Positions 22,701 through 36,017 of a stretch of DNA of 64,000 nt are shown here, piece after piece. Position 1 is the first letter of the stretch. Each line of letters starts with the position of its first letter. Position numbers and translations under genes: made by a program. The stretch comes from Chrysogorgia sp. JL179-B06. Its lineage: Eukaryota; Cnidaria; Anthozoa; Scleralcyonacea; Chrysogorgiidae. The notes under the pieces are model-generated. The model worked only from the letters and a program-made list of their open reading frames with translations. It searched no databases and was not told where the DNA came from. The stretch lies in the NCBI GenBank assembly GCA_035772405.1, contig JAYKKM010000043.1, positions 2,401,501 to 2,465,500 of the forward strand. The letters are read 5' to 3'.

Positions 22701-22827
22701 ATACTTCATAATAATATTTATTATAATAACTTAAAGGGGCTAACAGATAACAGTAAATCTGCGAAACCTGTGCCAACTTAAACAAAACGTATAAATACAA
22801 AAATTGAATTGCAAAGAATTGAAGATA

Positions 22828-23821
22828 CAGTCGAACCCCCATTAAAGGCACACCCTCGGGACAGAGAAAAGTGTCCCTTAATGGACGTGTCCCTTGAATT
22901 GAGGTTCTGGAGGTTTTGTTAATAATTAACCAACTAAATAAAAATGTTTATTTTTTTACATAAACGTCGATAAAATATATTATTCATAATTGAAACATTG
23001 TATGAGTTGTATGAGTTATTTTGAGTCGATCACGCTGGATAAGGATATGTATATACGCAGGATATAGCTTGTATTTATTATATTATGAAATGTGGCCGGT
23101 AAAACGTGCATCAAAACTAGTTATGAAATATTGCTGCATATACGTCTCATGTACTTGAACAATTCATGGCTGATAAGATACAATTACAATTAGGATCGAT
23201 AAACATATGTGGCACTATCACTACACGCAAAAAATAGTAATGTCAGTCTGTCTACGTCTTTGTGTAAACCGCGAAAATTATCACAAGCCCTTTGCATGAC
23301 GTCTGCCAGCTATTCATTGCCTGTGTGAATTGCATCTTCCACCAAGTCTTCTGCTACAAGAGCTGCTTCAGATGGTATTTAATGCGCGGTGCCTTGAGAG
23401 GAATGTCATATTTGTGTTCTTCATCATCTTCCAACTCGAGACAGTCACCTGACTTGGACATAAGTTGGCAATAGGTTCACCAGATTTGTCATCACCAAGA
23501 AGCTCGTCACGAACTTGTTCAGGCCACTCAGAATATATTAAAGCTCAAGTTTCAAAAGCTGTCATCCTATTAATAAATTCTATTAATTTTGTCTGGTGGC
23601 TATATACTAGCCTCCATTGATGCCTGATTACCGAATAATTGTCCCCTTAAGCTAAGGAGTTTGAAATCAGCATTACGGAAGCTTAAAACGTGTCTCCGTC
23701 CCTTTAATAGAGGTTACACGATAAGAACATTATGTCAGCATTCTACAAAAGTTTGACAATTTGTGTCCCCTTAAAGGAGGCGCCCTTTTAATAGAGGTGT
23801 CCCAAAGTAGAGGTTCGACTG
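22828..23821. mobile_element. Tigger/pogo-like element, degenerate
   Basis: The ends cagtcgaacc... and ...ggttcgactg are inverted and both are flanked by TA (22826-22827, 23822-23823). Inner sequence on both sides repeats 'ttaaagg', 'gtccc' words typical of Tigger ends. A minus-strand segment at about 23300-23465 translates to LELEDDEEHKYDIPLKAPRI, probably a remnant of the C-terminal acidic part of the transposase ORF. 994 bp, inactive. Confidence 0.75.
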
Positions 23822-23823
23822 TA

Positions 23824-24640
23824 CTAAGGTTTTACTTGCAATTGCAGCCTAATACTTAGTGACAGTATACATATGCTTAAACTTACACAGTCTTAGCTTA
23901 CGTCGTGCTACGATATCATCATCAGAATATTTGTTTATAACCTTTTTGAATGTACTGTCCGTTCCTAGGATTAATCGCGCCGCTCTCTTTTAAAGCTAAT
24001 TAAAAATTCTCATTAGGGCATACTCCTCAAGCAACAACAGCTTTACCATAGCATATAAGGCAGGCTTGTTTGTTGAAATATAAATTTAAAGTTCCCATTT
24101 TCGTATGGGCAAGTATATTCGTATCTTTTTCAATAAACCAATTCTCCGAGAAAGGTTTTTTCAAGGTAGGGAAAAAAGCTGCAATAAACCTGCAGCTCTG
24201 AGGGGAAATAAGAAATTAAAATTGCACAATATTGTGGAGATAAAAGAAACGTAAAACTTTTTTGCACATGTTCCACACTATTTTGGTACTAGACCAACCT
24301 TTTAGTTTTGTACTTGTATTTCTACACAGCTAACACCTCCTACGCAACACTTGACATTATTATTTATTTAAAATAATTCGTGATCGATGATTGGCTAACA
24401 GCCAACGGTGAAATCGTCATATCAACTCATTTCCCTACCAAATATGGAGTTGTGACATTAATGGTGCAATATGACAAAAGATTATTGCACGATTGACGTC
24501 AGCTGGTGCAATATGAAAAACTAATATTGCACGCTATGACGTTTTACCAACGATGCAGGACGAAAGTTGATTTCCTCAGTAAAACACAAATGGCTTCCTC
24601 AAAGGAACGGTTTTTAAATAAATTTTTTAAATAAATAATA
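23824..24640. other. Stretch without an intact gene
   Basis: No ORF above background. 24370-24640 has words shared with 18420-18820 (tgcaata, gacgtca, aaaatggctt), i.e. the flank carried along with the hairpin MITE family. Confidence 0.4.
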
Positions 24641-24642
24641 AA

Positions 24643-24790
24643 ACAATTATTGAATTCGGTTTTCGCATGATAAGAAGAATTATCAATGCCTCAGTTAGTG
24701 TTATCCGCCTCAGCCTTCGGCAGATAACACAAACGTCGGCCTTGATAAGCTTCTTATCATGCTCAACCTCATTCAATAATTGATAATTAT
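24643..24790. mobile_element. Hairpin MITE, second full copy
   Basis: Same arms as 19022-19175 (ataaaacaattattgaattc, gtgttatccgcc...ggcagataacac). The central region differs by small changes (aagaagaattatc for tcgagaattatc). Confidence 0.75.
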
Positions 24791-25229
24791 TATATACATA
24801 TATACAACGTTTATATATTAGGTAACTGCTAATTTACTACATGACGAGTGAAGCCAAAACCGACGACTCAAGATAAAAAAATCTGAGATGTTCTATTAAA
24901 AAGTCCTATTTTATTGAAAAGTAACATGCAATACTACACCGCAACAAAACACAACCGCTACTTAAAATCCATGATGGTTTTCTACACCGCGCTTTTAACC
25001 ATGTTATATATTCTGCACTTTTGTGTTACACCTGCACTTTACATTCGCTAATTTCAGTTATATGATTTGACATGTTCTGACAAAAGTAACTTATACCCGA
25101 GAAAGACTATACAGCTATATTATATATAGAAGCCCAAGTGGGGAATTAAACCATACTGGTTGGATTATTGGAATCAAACTTAATTAAAATGAGCTCATTC
25201 TGGTGTTTACTACAATTGCTCCAACAAGC

Positions 25230-25500
25230 TTCTATAATTTATATTACCTATTTATATTACTGATTTACTAACTAAATATAAACCTACTCGTACTTTAAGA
25301 TCAACTAACCGAAATCTGCTACTTGAGCAAAAATCCAGAACGGTGACTCATGGAGACAGAACATTCTGAGTTGCAGCACCAAAACTGTGGAATTCATTAC
25401 CACAGGAAATTAGAAGCATTGATACTTTAAGTACTTGATACTTTTAAGTCAGTTCTTAAGACTTTTCTTTTTTTTAAATTACTAGTTTTTTGTTCATAGT
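25230..25500 (+). pseudogene. Non-LTR RT C-terminal fragment
   Basis: YITDLLTKYKPTRTLRSTNR, a stop, then KLWNSLPQEIRS. A close relative of the 6005-6716 copy, extending to similar 3' UTR words (gttcatagta.taatatatgtagtaggctt). Confidence 0.7.
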
Positions 25501-25855
25501 AGTAATATATGTAGTAGGCTTTAACACAAATAGACCGAGGTTGACCGAAAGCTCACAGATCGTCACCAACAGATCTAAAAGTCCCGATAGGAGCTTTGTT
25601 GTTTAATTCTCTCTCCGATTAATAATTATACATTGATAACATGTCTATTTTAAACTTCAAAAAAGCTGTAAGAAACTATTTTCTGCATGAACAAAACAAT
25701 GTAAACCATTTACAGAACTTTTCTTAAAAAAATGTAAATATGAACTATATAACCTGTAACTGTGGCCAACAATCTTATTTTATGTATATATAATTAATAA
25801 ACAGTGAAGGCCATTTGGCAGAATACTTATTGTAAAGATTTATATAACTTCATGC

Positions 25856-25893
<38 letters not shown>

Positions 25894-26572
25894 GCATTGA
25901 GCTATGCTCTCTCTCAGGCAGTAGAGCGAAGGTTATTTGATGAAATGGTTATATTTTATTGTGTAACATTCTGCGATACTCCAACATGATATACAGATAC
26001 ATACATATATATTTTATACAATTTTGTACAATTATAAATAATGAAAAAACTAACGCTGTTTTTGATATTAGAAAGATATGTTTAAAACCTACAATATTCA
26101 AAGTACATAATATCATATTACCCGATGAGCAACGTTGGAGACGTTACAGACCTAATTCACTGTTGAAATATTGTAGTTGCCAGTGCCCACAAGTTATCCA
26201 AAGGTCAAGTGTATATTGATCACGATCAAATGAACTTTTATGATTTGTTCTGTGATAATTTATCTACAACAGTCTAACACACTCAACCAATCAATAGACC
26301 TTCTGCTTATGAAACGCAGCTGAATCTTTTATAATTGTATGACGCTATTATAATTGCTTTTCTTAGTCGTCCTTAATATTAAACAAAAAGGTAAGGTAAC
26401 AAAAGCTAGTTCTCCTGGCTTGCCTGGCCCGCAGAATTGATGCCATGTTGGTTATAGATATAACATTTTGTAAATTGAAAGTCGTTCTATAATACCAGAT
26501 ATACCTCTAAGCAAATTTATATAAATCTTCAGTTTGAACAAACGCTTGTAACAAACTTTATCGTGATGTATC

Positions 26573-26660
26573 AACTGAATATTGACAAGAACTTTCTAAT
26601 ACAATTAAATAACAAAATTTGTTATTTTATTGTATTAGAACGTTCTTGTCAATATTCTCC
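26573..26660. repeat. Palindrome inside the tandem units (unit 1 example)
   Basis: Attgacaagaactttctaat...aaaata...attgtattagaa.gttcttgtcaat folds into a near-perfect stem of about 35 bp. It recurs at 28660-28740, 29812-29887 and 31687-31765. Confidence 0.8.
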
Positions 26661-27104
26661 TTTTCTAAAAATGTTAATCAATTCGTATTAGATTAAAAAA
26701 TTCCTATTAGCTTAAAAAATCTAATTTCTATCTTTAGTTCTATATTATTATGTCAAAATAGTAATTAGTTCAAATTTTAGTCGGATTTCTTTGTTCTTTA
26801 TAGGGATGTATATGCTATACATCCCTAAAGCTTGAAGGGATTTGAATAGTCTCCAAGGAAATTCAGGGTTGATGAATTGAATTCAATAGATAATTAAAAA
26901 TTATAAAACAGGATGTATATGTATACAACCAGGGCTGTATCCATATATACATCCTGTGAATTTTTAATTATCTATTCAATTAAATTGCTCAGCCTTGTCC
27001 TGCTCACTGCTCTTAAATTTCTACCTACAAAAACTTTCTTCCCCTAGAGAAAACATTGGCATAAAACCTTCTAAAATTTGAACTAAATCAGTTAGATACC
27101 TCGA

Positions 27105-27155
27105 ACGTCGGCTCTTAGCCAGATACAGATACAGATGTTATCTGGCTAAGAGCCT
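27105..27155. repeat. Hairpin with agata-repeat loop inside the tandem units
   Basis: Ggctcttagccagata / tatctggctaagagcc around cagatacagatg; recurs at about 29188-29232 and 32147-32195. Confidence 0.75.
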
Positions 27156-30100
27156 CCGTTTTCGGTATCGAACTCTCATTTAACACTGACTATATAGTGG
27201 CTAGGATAGAAAACCTTATACGGTTAACGTAGCCTCTAGGCACTTATTTAAATATTTCACTCTGATTATTTGTAATTTTCTAGCTGTAACTTATGCTAAT
27301 TTTCCTATTTACTTGTAAAAGTCTTGAATAAGAAAGTGTGAATAAAGTATTAGTATTATTAATAAAAAAGAATGACAGACAGCCGTATATGCATATATAC
27401 AACTGTTTATGTACAAATAACAAAATCTAGCAAAATACCGACGTTGACCGAAAGCTTACAGATCGTCACTAACAGATCTAAAAGTTCCGACAGGAATCTT
27501 CTCTCCAACTAATTATACATTGATAACATGTCTATTTTAAACTTCAAAAAAGCTGTAAGAAACTATTTTCTGGAACAAAACAATGTAAACCATTTACAAA
27601 ACTTTTCTTATATAAAATGTAAATATGAACTATATAACCTGTAACTGTAGCCAACAATCTTATTTTATGTATATAGAATTAATAAACAGTGAAGGCCATT
27701 TGGCAGAATACTTATTGTAAATATTTATATAACTTCATTATGCATGTGGGTCAAAAAGTTAAAAAATCACCGTGTTTTGAAATGTAGGGAATAATTCACC
27801 AAATTGGCTTAACATTTTATGTGTGTGTTTTTAGCCGACTTACAACGATGATGAAAAAATTAGGAAAAAATATAAAATTGATCGATGCGAAAAAATATCG
27901 GCCATTGTATATTAAATAAATAAATGCTTATTATTATTATTATATATGCATTGAGCATAGAGTGAAGGTTATTTGATGAAATGGTTATATTTTAATGTGT
28001 AACATTCTGCGATACTCCAACATGATATACAGATACATTTTATACAATTTTGTATAAAAATATATAAAATATATAAATAATGAAAAAACTACCGCTGTCT
28101 TTAATATTAGAAAGTTAAGTTTAAAACCTACAATATTCAAAGTACATAATATCATATTACCCGATGAGTAACGTTAGAGAAGTTACAGGCCTGATTCACT
28201 GTTGAAATATTGTAGTTGCCAGTGCCCACAAGTTATCCAAAGGTCAAGTGTATATTGATCACGATCAAATGAACTTTTAAAATTTGTTCTGTGATAATTT
28301 ATCTACAGTCTAGCACACTCAACCAATCAATAGACCTTCTGCTTATGAAACGCAGCTGAATCTTTTATAATTGTATGACGCTATTATAATTGCTTTTCTT
28401 AGTCGTCGACCAAATATAGAAAATTAAACAAAAAGGTAAGGTAACAAAAGCTAGTTCTCCTGGCTTGCCTGGCCCGCAGAATTGATGCCATGTTGGTTAG
28501 ATACAACATTTTGTAAATTGAAAGTCGTTCCAAAATTACTGCAAGTATGCAAAAAATGTACATTTCTATAATACCAGATATGCCTCTAAGAAAATTTATA
28601 TAAATCTTCAGTTTGAACAAACGCTGGTAACAAACTTTATCGTGATGTATCAACTGAATATTGACAAGAACTTTCTAATACAATAAAATAACAAAATGTG
28701 TTATTTTATTGTATTGCAGGAACGTTCTTGTCAATATTCTCCTTTTCTAAAAATGTTAATCAATTCGTATTAGATTAAAAAATTCCTATTAGCTTAAAAA
28801 ATCTAATTTTTATCTTTAGTTCTATATTATTATGTCAAAATAGTAATTAGTTCAAATTTTAGTCGGATTTATTTGTTCTTTATAGGGATGTATATCCTAT
28901 ACATCCCTAAAGCTTGAAGGGATTTGAATAGTCTCCAAGGAAATGCAAGGTTGATGAATTGAATTCAATAGATAATTAAAAATTAATGGGATATATATGT
29001 ATACAACCAGGGCTGTATCCATATATACATCCATGAATTTTTAATTATCTATTCAATTAAATTGCTCAGCCTTGTCCTGCTCACTGCTCTTAAATTTCTA
29101 CCTACAAAAACTTTCTTCCCCTAGAGAAAACATTGGCATAAAACCTTCTAAAATTTGAACAAAGTCAGTTAGATACCTCGAACGTCGGCTCTTAGCCAGA
29201 TACAGATACAGATGTTATCTGGCTAAGAGCCTCCGTACTCGGTATCGAACTGTCATTTAACACTGACTATATAGTGGCTAGGATAGAAAACCTTATACGG
29301 TTAACGAAGCCTCTAGGCACTTATTTAAATATTTCACTCTGATTATATGTAATTTTCTAGGTGTAACTTATGCTAATTTTCCTATTCACTTGTAAAAGTA
29401 TTGAATAAGAAAGTGTGAATAAAGTATTATTATTATTATTAATAAAAAAGAATGACATGTACAAATAACAAAATCTAGCAAAATACCGAGGTTGACCGAA
29501 AGCTTACAGATCGTCACTAACAGATCTAAAAGTTCCGACAGAAATCCTCTCTCCAACTAATTATACATTGATAACATGTCTAATTTAAACTTCAAAAAAG
29601 CTGTAAGAAACTATTTTCTGGAACAAAACAATGTAAACCATTTACAAAACTTTTCTTATATAAAATGTAAATATGAACTATATAACCTGTAACTGTAGCC
29701 AACAATCTTATTTTATGTATATAGAATTAATAAACAGTGAAGGCCATTTATATAAATCTTCAGTTTGAACAAACGCTGGTAAACAAACCTTATCATGATT
29801 TAGCAACTGAATATTGACAAGAACTTTATAATACAATAAAATAATAAAATGTGTTATTTTATTGTATTAGAAAGATCTTGTCAATATTCTCCTTTTCTAA
29901 AAATGTTAATCAATTCGTATTAGAATAAAAATTCCTATTAGCTTAAAAAACCTAATTTTTATCTTTAGTTCTATATTATTATGTCAAAATAGTAATTAGT
30001 TCAAATTTTAGAGATTTTCTTTGTTCTTTATAGGGATGTATATCCTATACATCCCTAAAGCTTGAAGGGATTTGAATAGTCCAAGGAAATGCAGGGTTGA

Positions 30101-32761
30101 TGAATTGAATTCAATAGATAATTAAAAATTAACGGGATGTATATGTATACAACCCAGGTCTGTATCCAGTATACATCCTGTGAATTTTTAATTATCTATT
30201 GAATTAAATTGCTCAGCCTTGTCCTGCTCACAGCTCTTAAACTATTTCTACCTACAAAAACTTAACGTAGCCTCTAGGCACTTATTTAAATATTTCACTC
30301 TGATTATTTGTAATTTTCTAGCTGTAATTTGTGCTAATTTTCCTATTCACTTGTAAAAGTATTCAATAAGAAAGTGTGAATAAAGTATTAGTATTATTAT
30401 TAATAAAAAAAGAATGACAGACAGTAGTACATGCATATCATAAACTGTCTATGTACAAATAACAAAATCTGGCAAAATACAAAATACAAATAACTCTTAG
30501 ATGTATGTTAAAATAACACAAATAGACCGAGGTTGACCGAAAGCTTACAGATCGTCACTAACAGATTTAAAAGTCCCGATAGGAGCTTTGTTGTTTAATT
30601 CTCTCCAATTAATAATTATACATTGATAACATGACTATTTTAAACTTCAAAAAAGCTGTAAGAAACTATTTTCTGGAACAAAACAATGTTGAAACATTTA
30701 CAAAATGTTTTTTATATAAAATGTAAGTAGGAACTATATAACCTGTAACTGTAGCCAACAATCTTATTTTACTATGTATATAGAATATTTAATAAACAGT
30801 GAAGGCCATTTGGCAGAATACTTATTGTAAAGATTTATATAACTTCATTAAATAAATAAATGCTTATTATTATTATATATGCATTCTCTCTCTCTCTCAG
30901 GTCTCACAGGCTGTAACAAGGTTGTTGGTTCAACATGCCTGTAACAGCATTGTCAACATGATAGAACAGGACTGTTGAAATAACATACTACTATAGTAGA
31001 GCGAAGGTTATTTGATGAAATGGTTATATTTTATTGTGTAACATTCTGCAATACTGGAGTATCGCAGAATGTTACACAATATACAGATATACAGATACAT
31101 ACAAATATATTTTATACAATTTTGTATAAAAATATATAAAATATATAAATAATGAAAAAACTACCGCTGTTTTTGATATTAGAAAGATATGTTTAAAACC
31201 TACAATATTCAAAGTACATAATATCATATTACCCGATGAGTAACGTTAGAGATGTTACAGACCTGATTCGCTGTTGAAATATTGTAGTTGCCAGTGCCCA
31301 CAAGTTATCCAAAGGTCAAGTGTATATTGACCACGATCAAATGAACTTTTATAATTTGTTCTGTGATAATTTATCTACAATCTAGCACACTCAACCAATC
31401 AATAGACGCAGCTGAATCTTTTATAATTGTATGACGCTATTATGATTGCTTTTCTTAGTCGTCGACCAAATATAGAAAATTAAACAAAAGGGAAGGTAAC
31501 TAAAGCTAGTTCTCCTGACTTGCCTGGCCCGCAGAATTGATGCCATATTGGTTAGATACAACATTTTGTAAATTGAAAATCGTTCCAAAATTACTGCAAA
31601 ATGTACATTTCTATAAAGCAAATTTATATAAATCTTCAGTTTGAACAAACGCTGGTAAACAAACCTTATCATGATGTAGCAACTGAATATTGACAAGAAC
31701 TTTCTAATACAATAAAATAATAAAATGTGTTATTTTATTGTATTAGAAAGTTCTTGTTAATATTCTCCTTTTCTAAAAATGTTAATCAATTCGTATATTA
31801 GTTTTTTTTGTCTTTAGTTCTATATTATTATTTCAAAATAGTAATTAGTTCAAATTTTAGTCGGATTTCTTTGTTCTTTATAGGGATGTATATCCTATAC
31901 ATCCCTAAAGCTTGAAGGGATTTGAATAGTCTCCAAGGAAATGCAGGGTTGATGAATTGAATTCAATAGATAATTAAAAATTATACGGGATGTATATGTA
32001 ACCCAGGGCTGTATACATTATACATCCTGTGAATTTTTAATTATATATTCAATTAAATTGCTCAGCCTTGTCCTGCTCACTGCTCTTAAATTTCTACCTA
32101 CAAAAGCTTTCTTCGCCTAGAGAAACCGTTTGTAGAAAACCTCCGGCTCTTCGCCAGAAACAGATACAGATACAGATGTTATCTGGCTAAGAGCCTTCGT
32201 TCTCGGTATCTAACTCTCATTTAATACTGACTATAGTGGCTAGGATAGAAAACCTTATACGGTTGTTAACGTAGCCTCTAGGCACTTATCTAAATATTTC
32301 ACTCTGATTGTTTGAAATTTTCTAGGTGTAACTTAATCTAATTTTCCTATATAATGTTTGAACGAGGTTATAGTAACAAACGTGAGTGTTTATTTTTAGA
32401 GTGTTTGCATTCTACTATAGATAGTAGTAGCAGGACCGTAGGACCGCGTACAATAATATTTAATGGTTGGACGTAGGCGTTCTGTATTCTTAAGTTTTTT
32501 AGTTCTGATGAAGATCACAGTTAGTGATCGAAAATTTAACATATATATATATATATATATAAGTAGTAAAGTAGTAAAGAAGTAGAGTGCTGCGTAGACA
32601 GTGTTTTGAATATATAGCAAAGTGAAAAGGTGGTAATTAACTGCCAAGAATTTAGTGACGAAATACTGACGTTTCGAGCGGAGCCCTTCATCAGAGTAAG
32701 AGGTGTCGCAGAGTAAGGGGTGTCGCAAGTAGAAAGTAGCCAATCAAATACACGGGAGAGA

Positions 32762-33040
32762 AACAAACTAATAATTAATGAAATGCCAAAATGTTAAATC
32801 ATTTGCTTTTTTACATTCGATCAGCAAACAGACTGGGTAGGAGAACTAATCAAAGATGCAATGGCAGGTTTAATACTCAAGGGGACTATGCGATAGTAAA
32901 GCGGTAACAAACAAAAACTGCGGAAAAAGAATGAAATTGCATGAGCTAATAATAAAGTTCCTCGCAAACTAAAATAACCAGAAATACTTGTAAGAAATTA
33001 AATAAAAGAAAAATGTTCGTTAAGGCCATGGAGATGTGTG
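32762..33040. repeat. Dispersed repeat, copy 2 (see 2171-2425)
   Basis: Collinear with 2171-2425. The preceding 32640-32760 contains gacgtttcgagcggagccct and a duplicated aggtgtcgca word. A short (TA)n lies at 32540-32562. The ORF 33013-33273 shows no motif. Confidence 0.6.
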
Positions 33041-33303
33041 GCTCCAAATTTAAAAATGAGACGCTTCTCTTGCCCGCCGTTTACGGTTATCGTTATCACC
33101 TGAGATGTGGAGGACGGCACAGACTTTCATGTCTGACACCAAATGGTCAGAGGTTCCTAAAAGAAGGGAATTTACCTCCAAAAGCCTGTAATTTAGAATA
33201 TATCGAGCAAAAAAAAACTAGATTACAAAACAAAAATAGATCAGTTCATGAATTGCGTATACATTCAATATAATTACAATATAATAATTTAAATTACATA
33301 TAG

Positions 33304-33500
33304 GGGCTGTTTAATACATTACACCGGAATGAGTTTCATTCCAGAGTGAAATTTAATTCCGGAATGAAAACTGGTATTTAACTCATTTCGGAATGAACTA
33401 CATCTCATTCCGTAATCATGTGTAAACAAAAAAGGGATTTAACAGAACCAGTATAAGTTCATTCCGGAGTGAAACTCATTCCGGTATCATGTAATGAAAT
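33304..33500. mobile_element. Foldback element rich in ggaatga/tcattcc
   Basis: Outer arms caccggaatgagtttcattc and its counterpart at 33463-33495; inner copies of attccggaatga make nested stems. No ORF. Confidence 0.65.
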
Positions 33501-33884
33501 GTTAAAATGCAAGCTTTCCCGCATGCATTCAGTAGCTGAGTAGTTGACGATGAGGTTGCAAGCCAATATGATGGATGTCATGTGTATGAGAAATTATCTT
33601 GAAGTGGCAGATGGTCTGAAATTGACTCATTTTATGGAAGCTCGAATGACGAACAAATTAAGGTGATTACAGTAAACCGGCGTTTTCCCTCGTCCATATC
33701 TGAATTATAAATACCAATACAAATGAACTTAAGATCTACGATGTAAACCTCGACCACCTATACGACGTTCTTTAAATAAAACAAATTCTTCATGCAAAAC
33801 AATGATAATGAATAATACATCTCGTTCTGTATAAAACGCCTTTCCGAGTATACGTCTTCAGGATAACTCGCCGAGGCTATCTGC

Positions 33885-34185
33885 CACTGATCTCTACATA
33901 AAGACTGGATCGAGCAACTATTATTCAGAAAATGAAGCCGGAAGTAGGTCACTCCAATATGGCCGCCACTCGCTATTTCTGGCTTCATAGTTAATGTAAT
34001 GGAGCCGTAGTTCATTCATTTTAGCTGATTCATTTTAGCATCTTAAAAGATCAGTCTCTGTCGCCTACAGTAAAACTATATAGCGTGGTCCCTTCAAGAT
34101 GACCGCCGAGAAATATTCCTGGCTTTATTTTTTCGCAGCACCCAAACAATAGTTGCTCGATCCAGTCTTTATTTAGAGATCAGTG
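33885..34185. mobile_element. Short hAT-like MITE, same family as 35917-38948
   Basis: The ends cactgatctctacataaaga and the reverse complement at the right are about 40-bp TIRs. Flanks ctatctgc (33877-33884) and ctatttgc (34186-34193) are an 8-bp duplication with one change. The internal 'aagatgaccgccg' and 'caatatggccgcca' resemble the inner ends of the 3-kb copy. Non-autonomous. Confidence 0.8.
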
Positions 34186-34225
34186 CTATTTGCCGTTTCG
34201 TAAACGGCATGGCGTTGCCATGCTT

Positions 34226-34296
34226 CGTAGCGTGATGGTTAGTGTGTTGGGTTGTAACGCTGAAGGATCACTTGGTTCGAGTCCTGGGCGACTATA
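34226..34296 (+). repeat. tRNA-like sequence, probably SINE head or pseudo-tRNA
   Basis: Tagcgtgatggttagtgtg resembles an A-box region and ggttcgagtcctgg is a consensus B box, correctly spaced. The anticodon stem and acceptor stem do not pair convincingly, so I do not call a tRNA gene. Downstream 34297-34960 shows nothing coding. Confidence 0.45.
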
Positions 34297-34961
34297 ATAT
34301 ATTTTTCGTTATTTCTTTTTTCTCTTTCTTATATTCTTTCTTTGATTTGTTAAGGTTAAGGTCACTATCACTATTAGGGCTAAAAGTGTCAAAATGTTAC
34401 GCTGGGTAGCGGTAGAAGGAAGGTGAATCTTTGAACGTCGCGTAACAAGCACATAAAACTTATACTTGTACATGTACGTACATGTAAGTATTGCACATGT
34501 AAGTATTACAATATTTTTTCTTTCAAATATAATTTTAAAATACAAACGATTTGAACACTACAAAAATAAAGTGATTTAAAACGGGCAACCGAAAAGAAAA
34601 TTTTATATGAATTTCACTCATATGCTGTATTGAGTTGCTCATGCTGTAAAAATGCTAAATATAGTATAATTGCTGTAAAATTTCATTTAAAAGATGCTTT
34701 GAGTGATTGACAATAGTACAAAAATAAAGTGATTTAACCGAAAATAAAATTTGATATGAATTGACTTGCTGTGAAATGGCTTCATCATTCTCCATTACAA
34801 GGGATCTTGTAATCCATGAGTTTGAGTTCGAGTTAATTTCGAGTTCACCGGTAAACCAACAAACTGTCGACCCAGCGGTTTCAGACATTACTAGAACACC
34901 GTTATTTTGATGATAATCATCAATTGCTCATTCGTGTTATTTTGATGATAATGGTCAAAAT

Positions 34962-35243
34962 GGGAACCAGGGAATTAGGAAGACACTTAAGGCGGGGGGT
35001 TAGGGTTAGGATTGGTGTTGTGTTGGGGCTAATATAGAAGCTATCCCCAACACAACACCAATCCTAACCCTAACCCGCGCCTTAAGTGTCTTCCTAACCC
35101 TAACCCTGCCTTAAGTGTCTTCCTAACCCTAACCCCCGTATTCAGTGTCTTCTTCCTAACCCTAACCCCCGGCCGAAAACTCGAACTCGGACCGAACTCG
35201 AACTCGGACGGAACTCGAACTCATAAATTCCCTGGTCCCCCAT
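34962..35243. repeat. Foldback element containing TTAGGG-type (telomere-like) tracts
   Basis: The left arm (about 34979-35027) has gggggttagggttagg; the right arm (35045-35092) has cctaaccctaaccc; together they form a stem of about 48 bp. To the right the unit ccttaagtgtcttcctaacc is repeated three times. Outer ends (accagggaatta / aattccctggt) are also inverted. A cgaactcgga minisatellite closes it. Confidence 0.75.
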
Positions 35244-35908
35244 TACAACCATCTTCATGATTATGGATAGTTCATCTTTCCATGTTTATCAACTGCCAAA
35301 TGCATTTAAAAAATATTTGGAGTGATAAGCTTGACAATAGTACAAAATTAAGTGGGAGACCGAAATTCACGATGAATTTTTATGAGAAAAAATAGATTAT
35401 CATCGCATCCATGCAAGAGTTATAGCCACAGCTGCCTTTGATTGCACATTAAATTTCTCGGCGTATTGCAATTTACTATTGCGCATTTTTTATCTATTTT
35501 GTTTTCATTCGCGTTGTTCTACACGAGGAACAAATTATTTCGACGTTGTCGTCTTTAATTAAACCTAACTGTAAACAATTGCTTATTGTGATCAATCTTT
35601 TCACTTTTTCAGATGACGTTATTTTCTCGAGTATGATCGATGTAAACGCAGCTAAAACGAAAATTGGACATTTGTCTCGAAATTTGTTGTAATAAATATG
35701 TCAACGTTTCTTATGAGGAGATAATTGTAAAATAATAATAATTTCATTACGTACTATTTGGAAATATTGGATTGAGGTAATATTAATTTTCCCCATGCAG
35801 TGTCGGAGAATAAGGCTTGACCTTGAACTATAACGGAAGTGACCGAAGGTCATGGGTGATTATCCTTAGCCAAGCAGGAAATTGCGTGTGATTTAGTGAT
35901 TGTTGTAT
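35244..35908. other. Stretch without a recognised gene
   Basis: AT-rich, no long ORF, no repeat identified. Confidence 0.4.
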
Positions 35909-36017
35909 GTTGAGACCACTGATCTATATATAGACTGGATAGAGCATGTATTGTCTGAAAATGAAGCTTCCGGTTGGTCGCGGCGGCCATATTGGAAGGT
36001 CCCACTTCGCTTATTAT

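Larger units (their letters stand above)
25522..32360. repeat. Tandem array of four ~1-2 kb units with conserved hairpins
   Basis: The anchor gttgaccgaaagct occurs at 25540, 27443, 29491 and 30532, giving units of about 1.9, 2.05, 1.04 and 1.85 kb. Unit 3 has lost the central part. Each full unit contains: a 3'-RT-like scrap (SILNFKKAVRNYF), a palindrome around aagaactttctaatacaata, a short hairpin gggatgtatat.ctatacatccc, a long stem with agataattaaaaatt, and a hairpin cggctcttagccagat/atctggctaagagcc (units 1, 2, 4). Units end in gtgtgaataaagtatta, a polyadenylation-like signal. No open reading frame is conserved. The ORFs at 28399-28653 and 31421-31696 are equivalent minus-strand frames in different units and decay between copies. 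Confidence 0.85.

Noticed and set aside
25522..32360. CRISPR or satellite centromere repeat
   Set aside because: Only four long units with retroelement-like pieces; no array of short repeats or spacers.
34226..34296. Functional tRNA gene
   Set aside because: Good B box, but acceptor and anticodon stems do not pair; more likely a SINE head or pseudogene.
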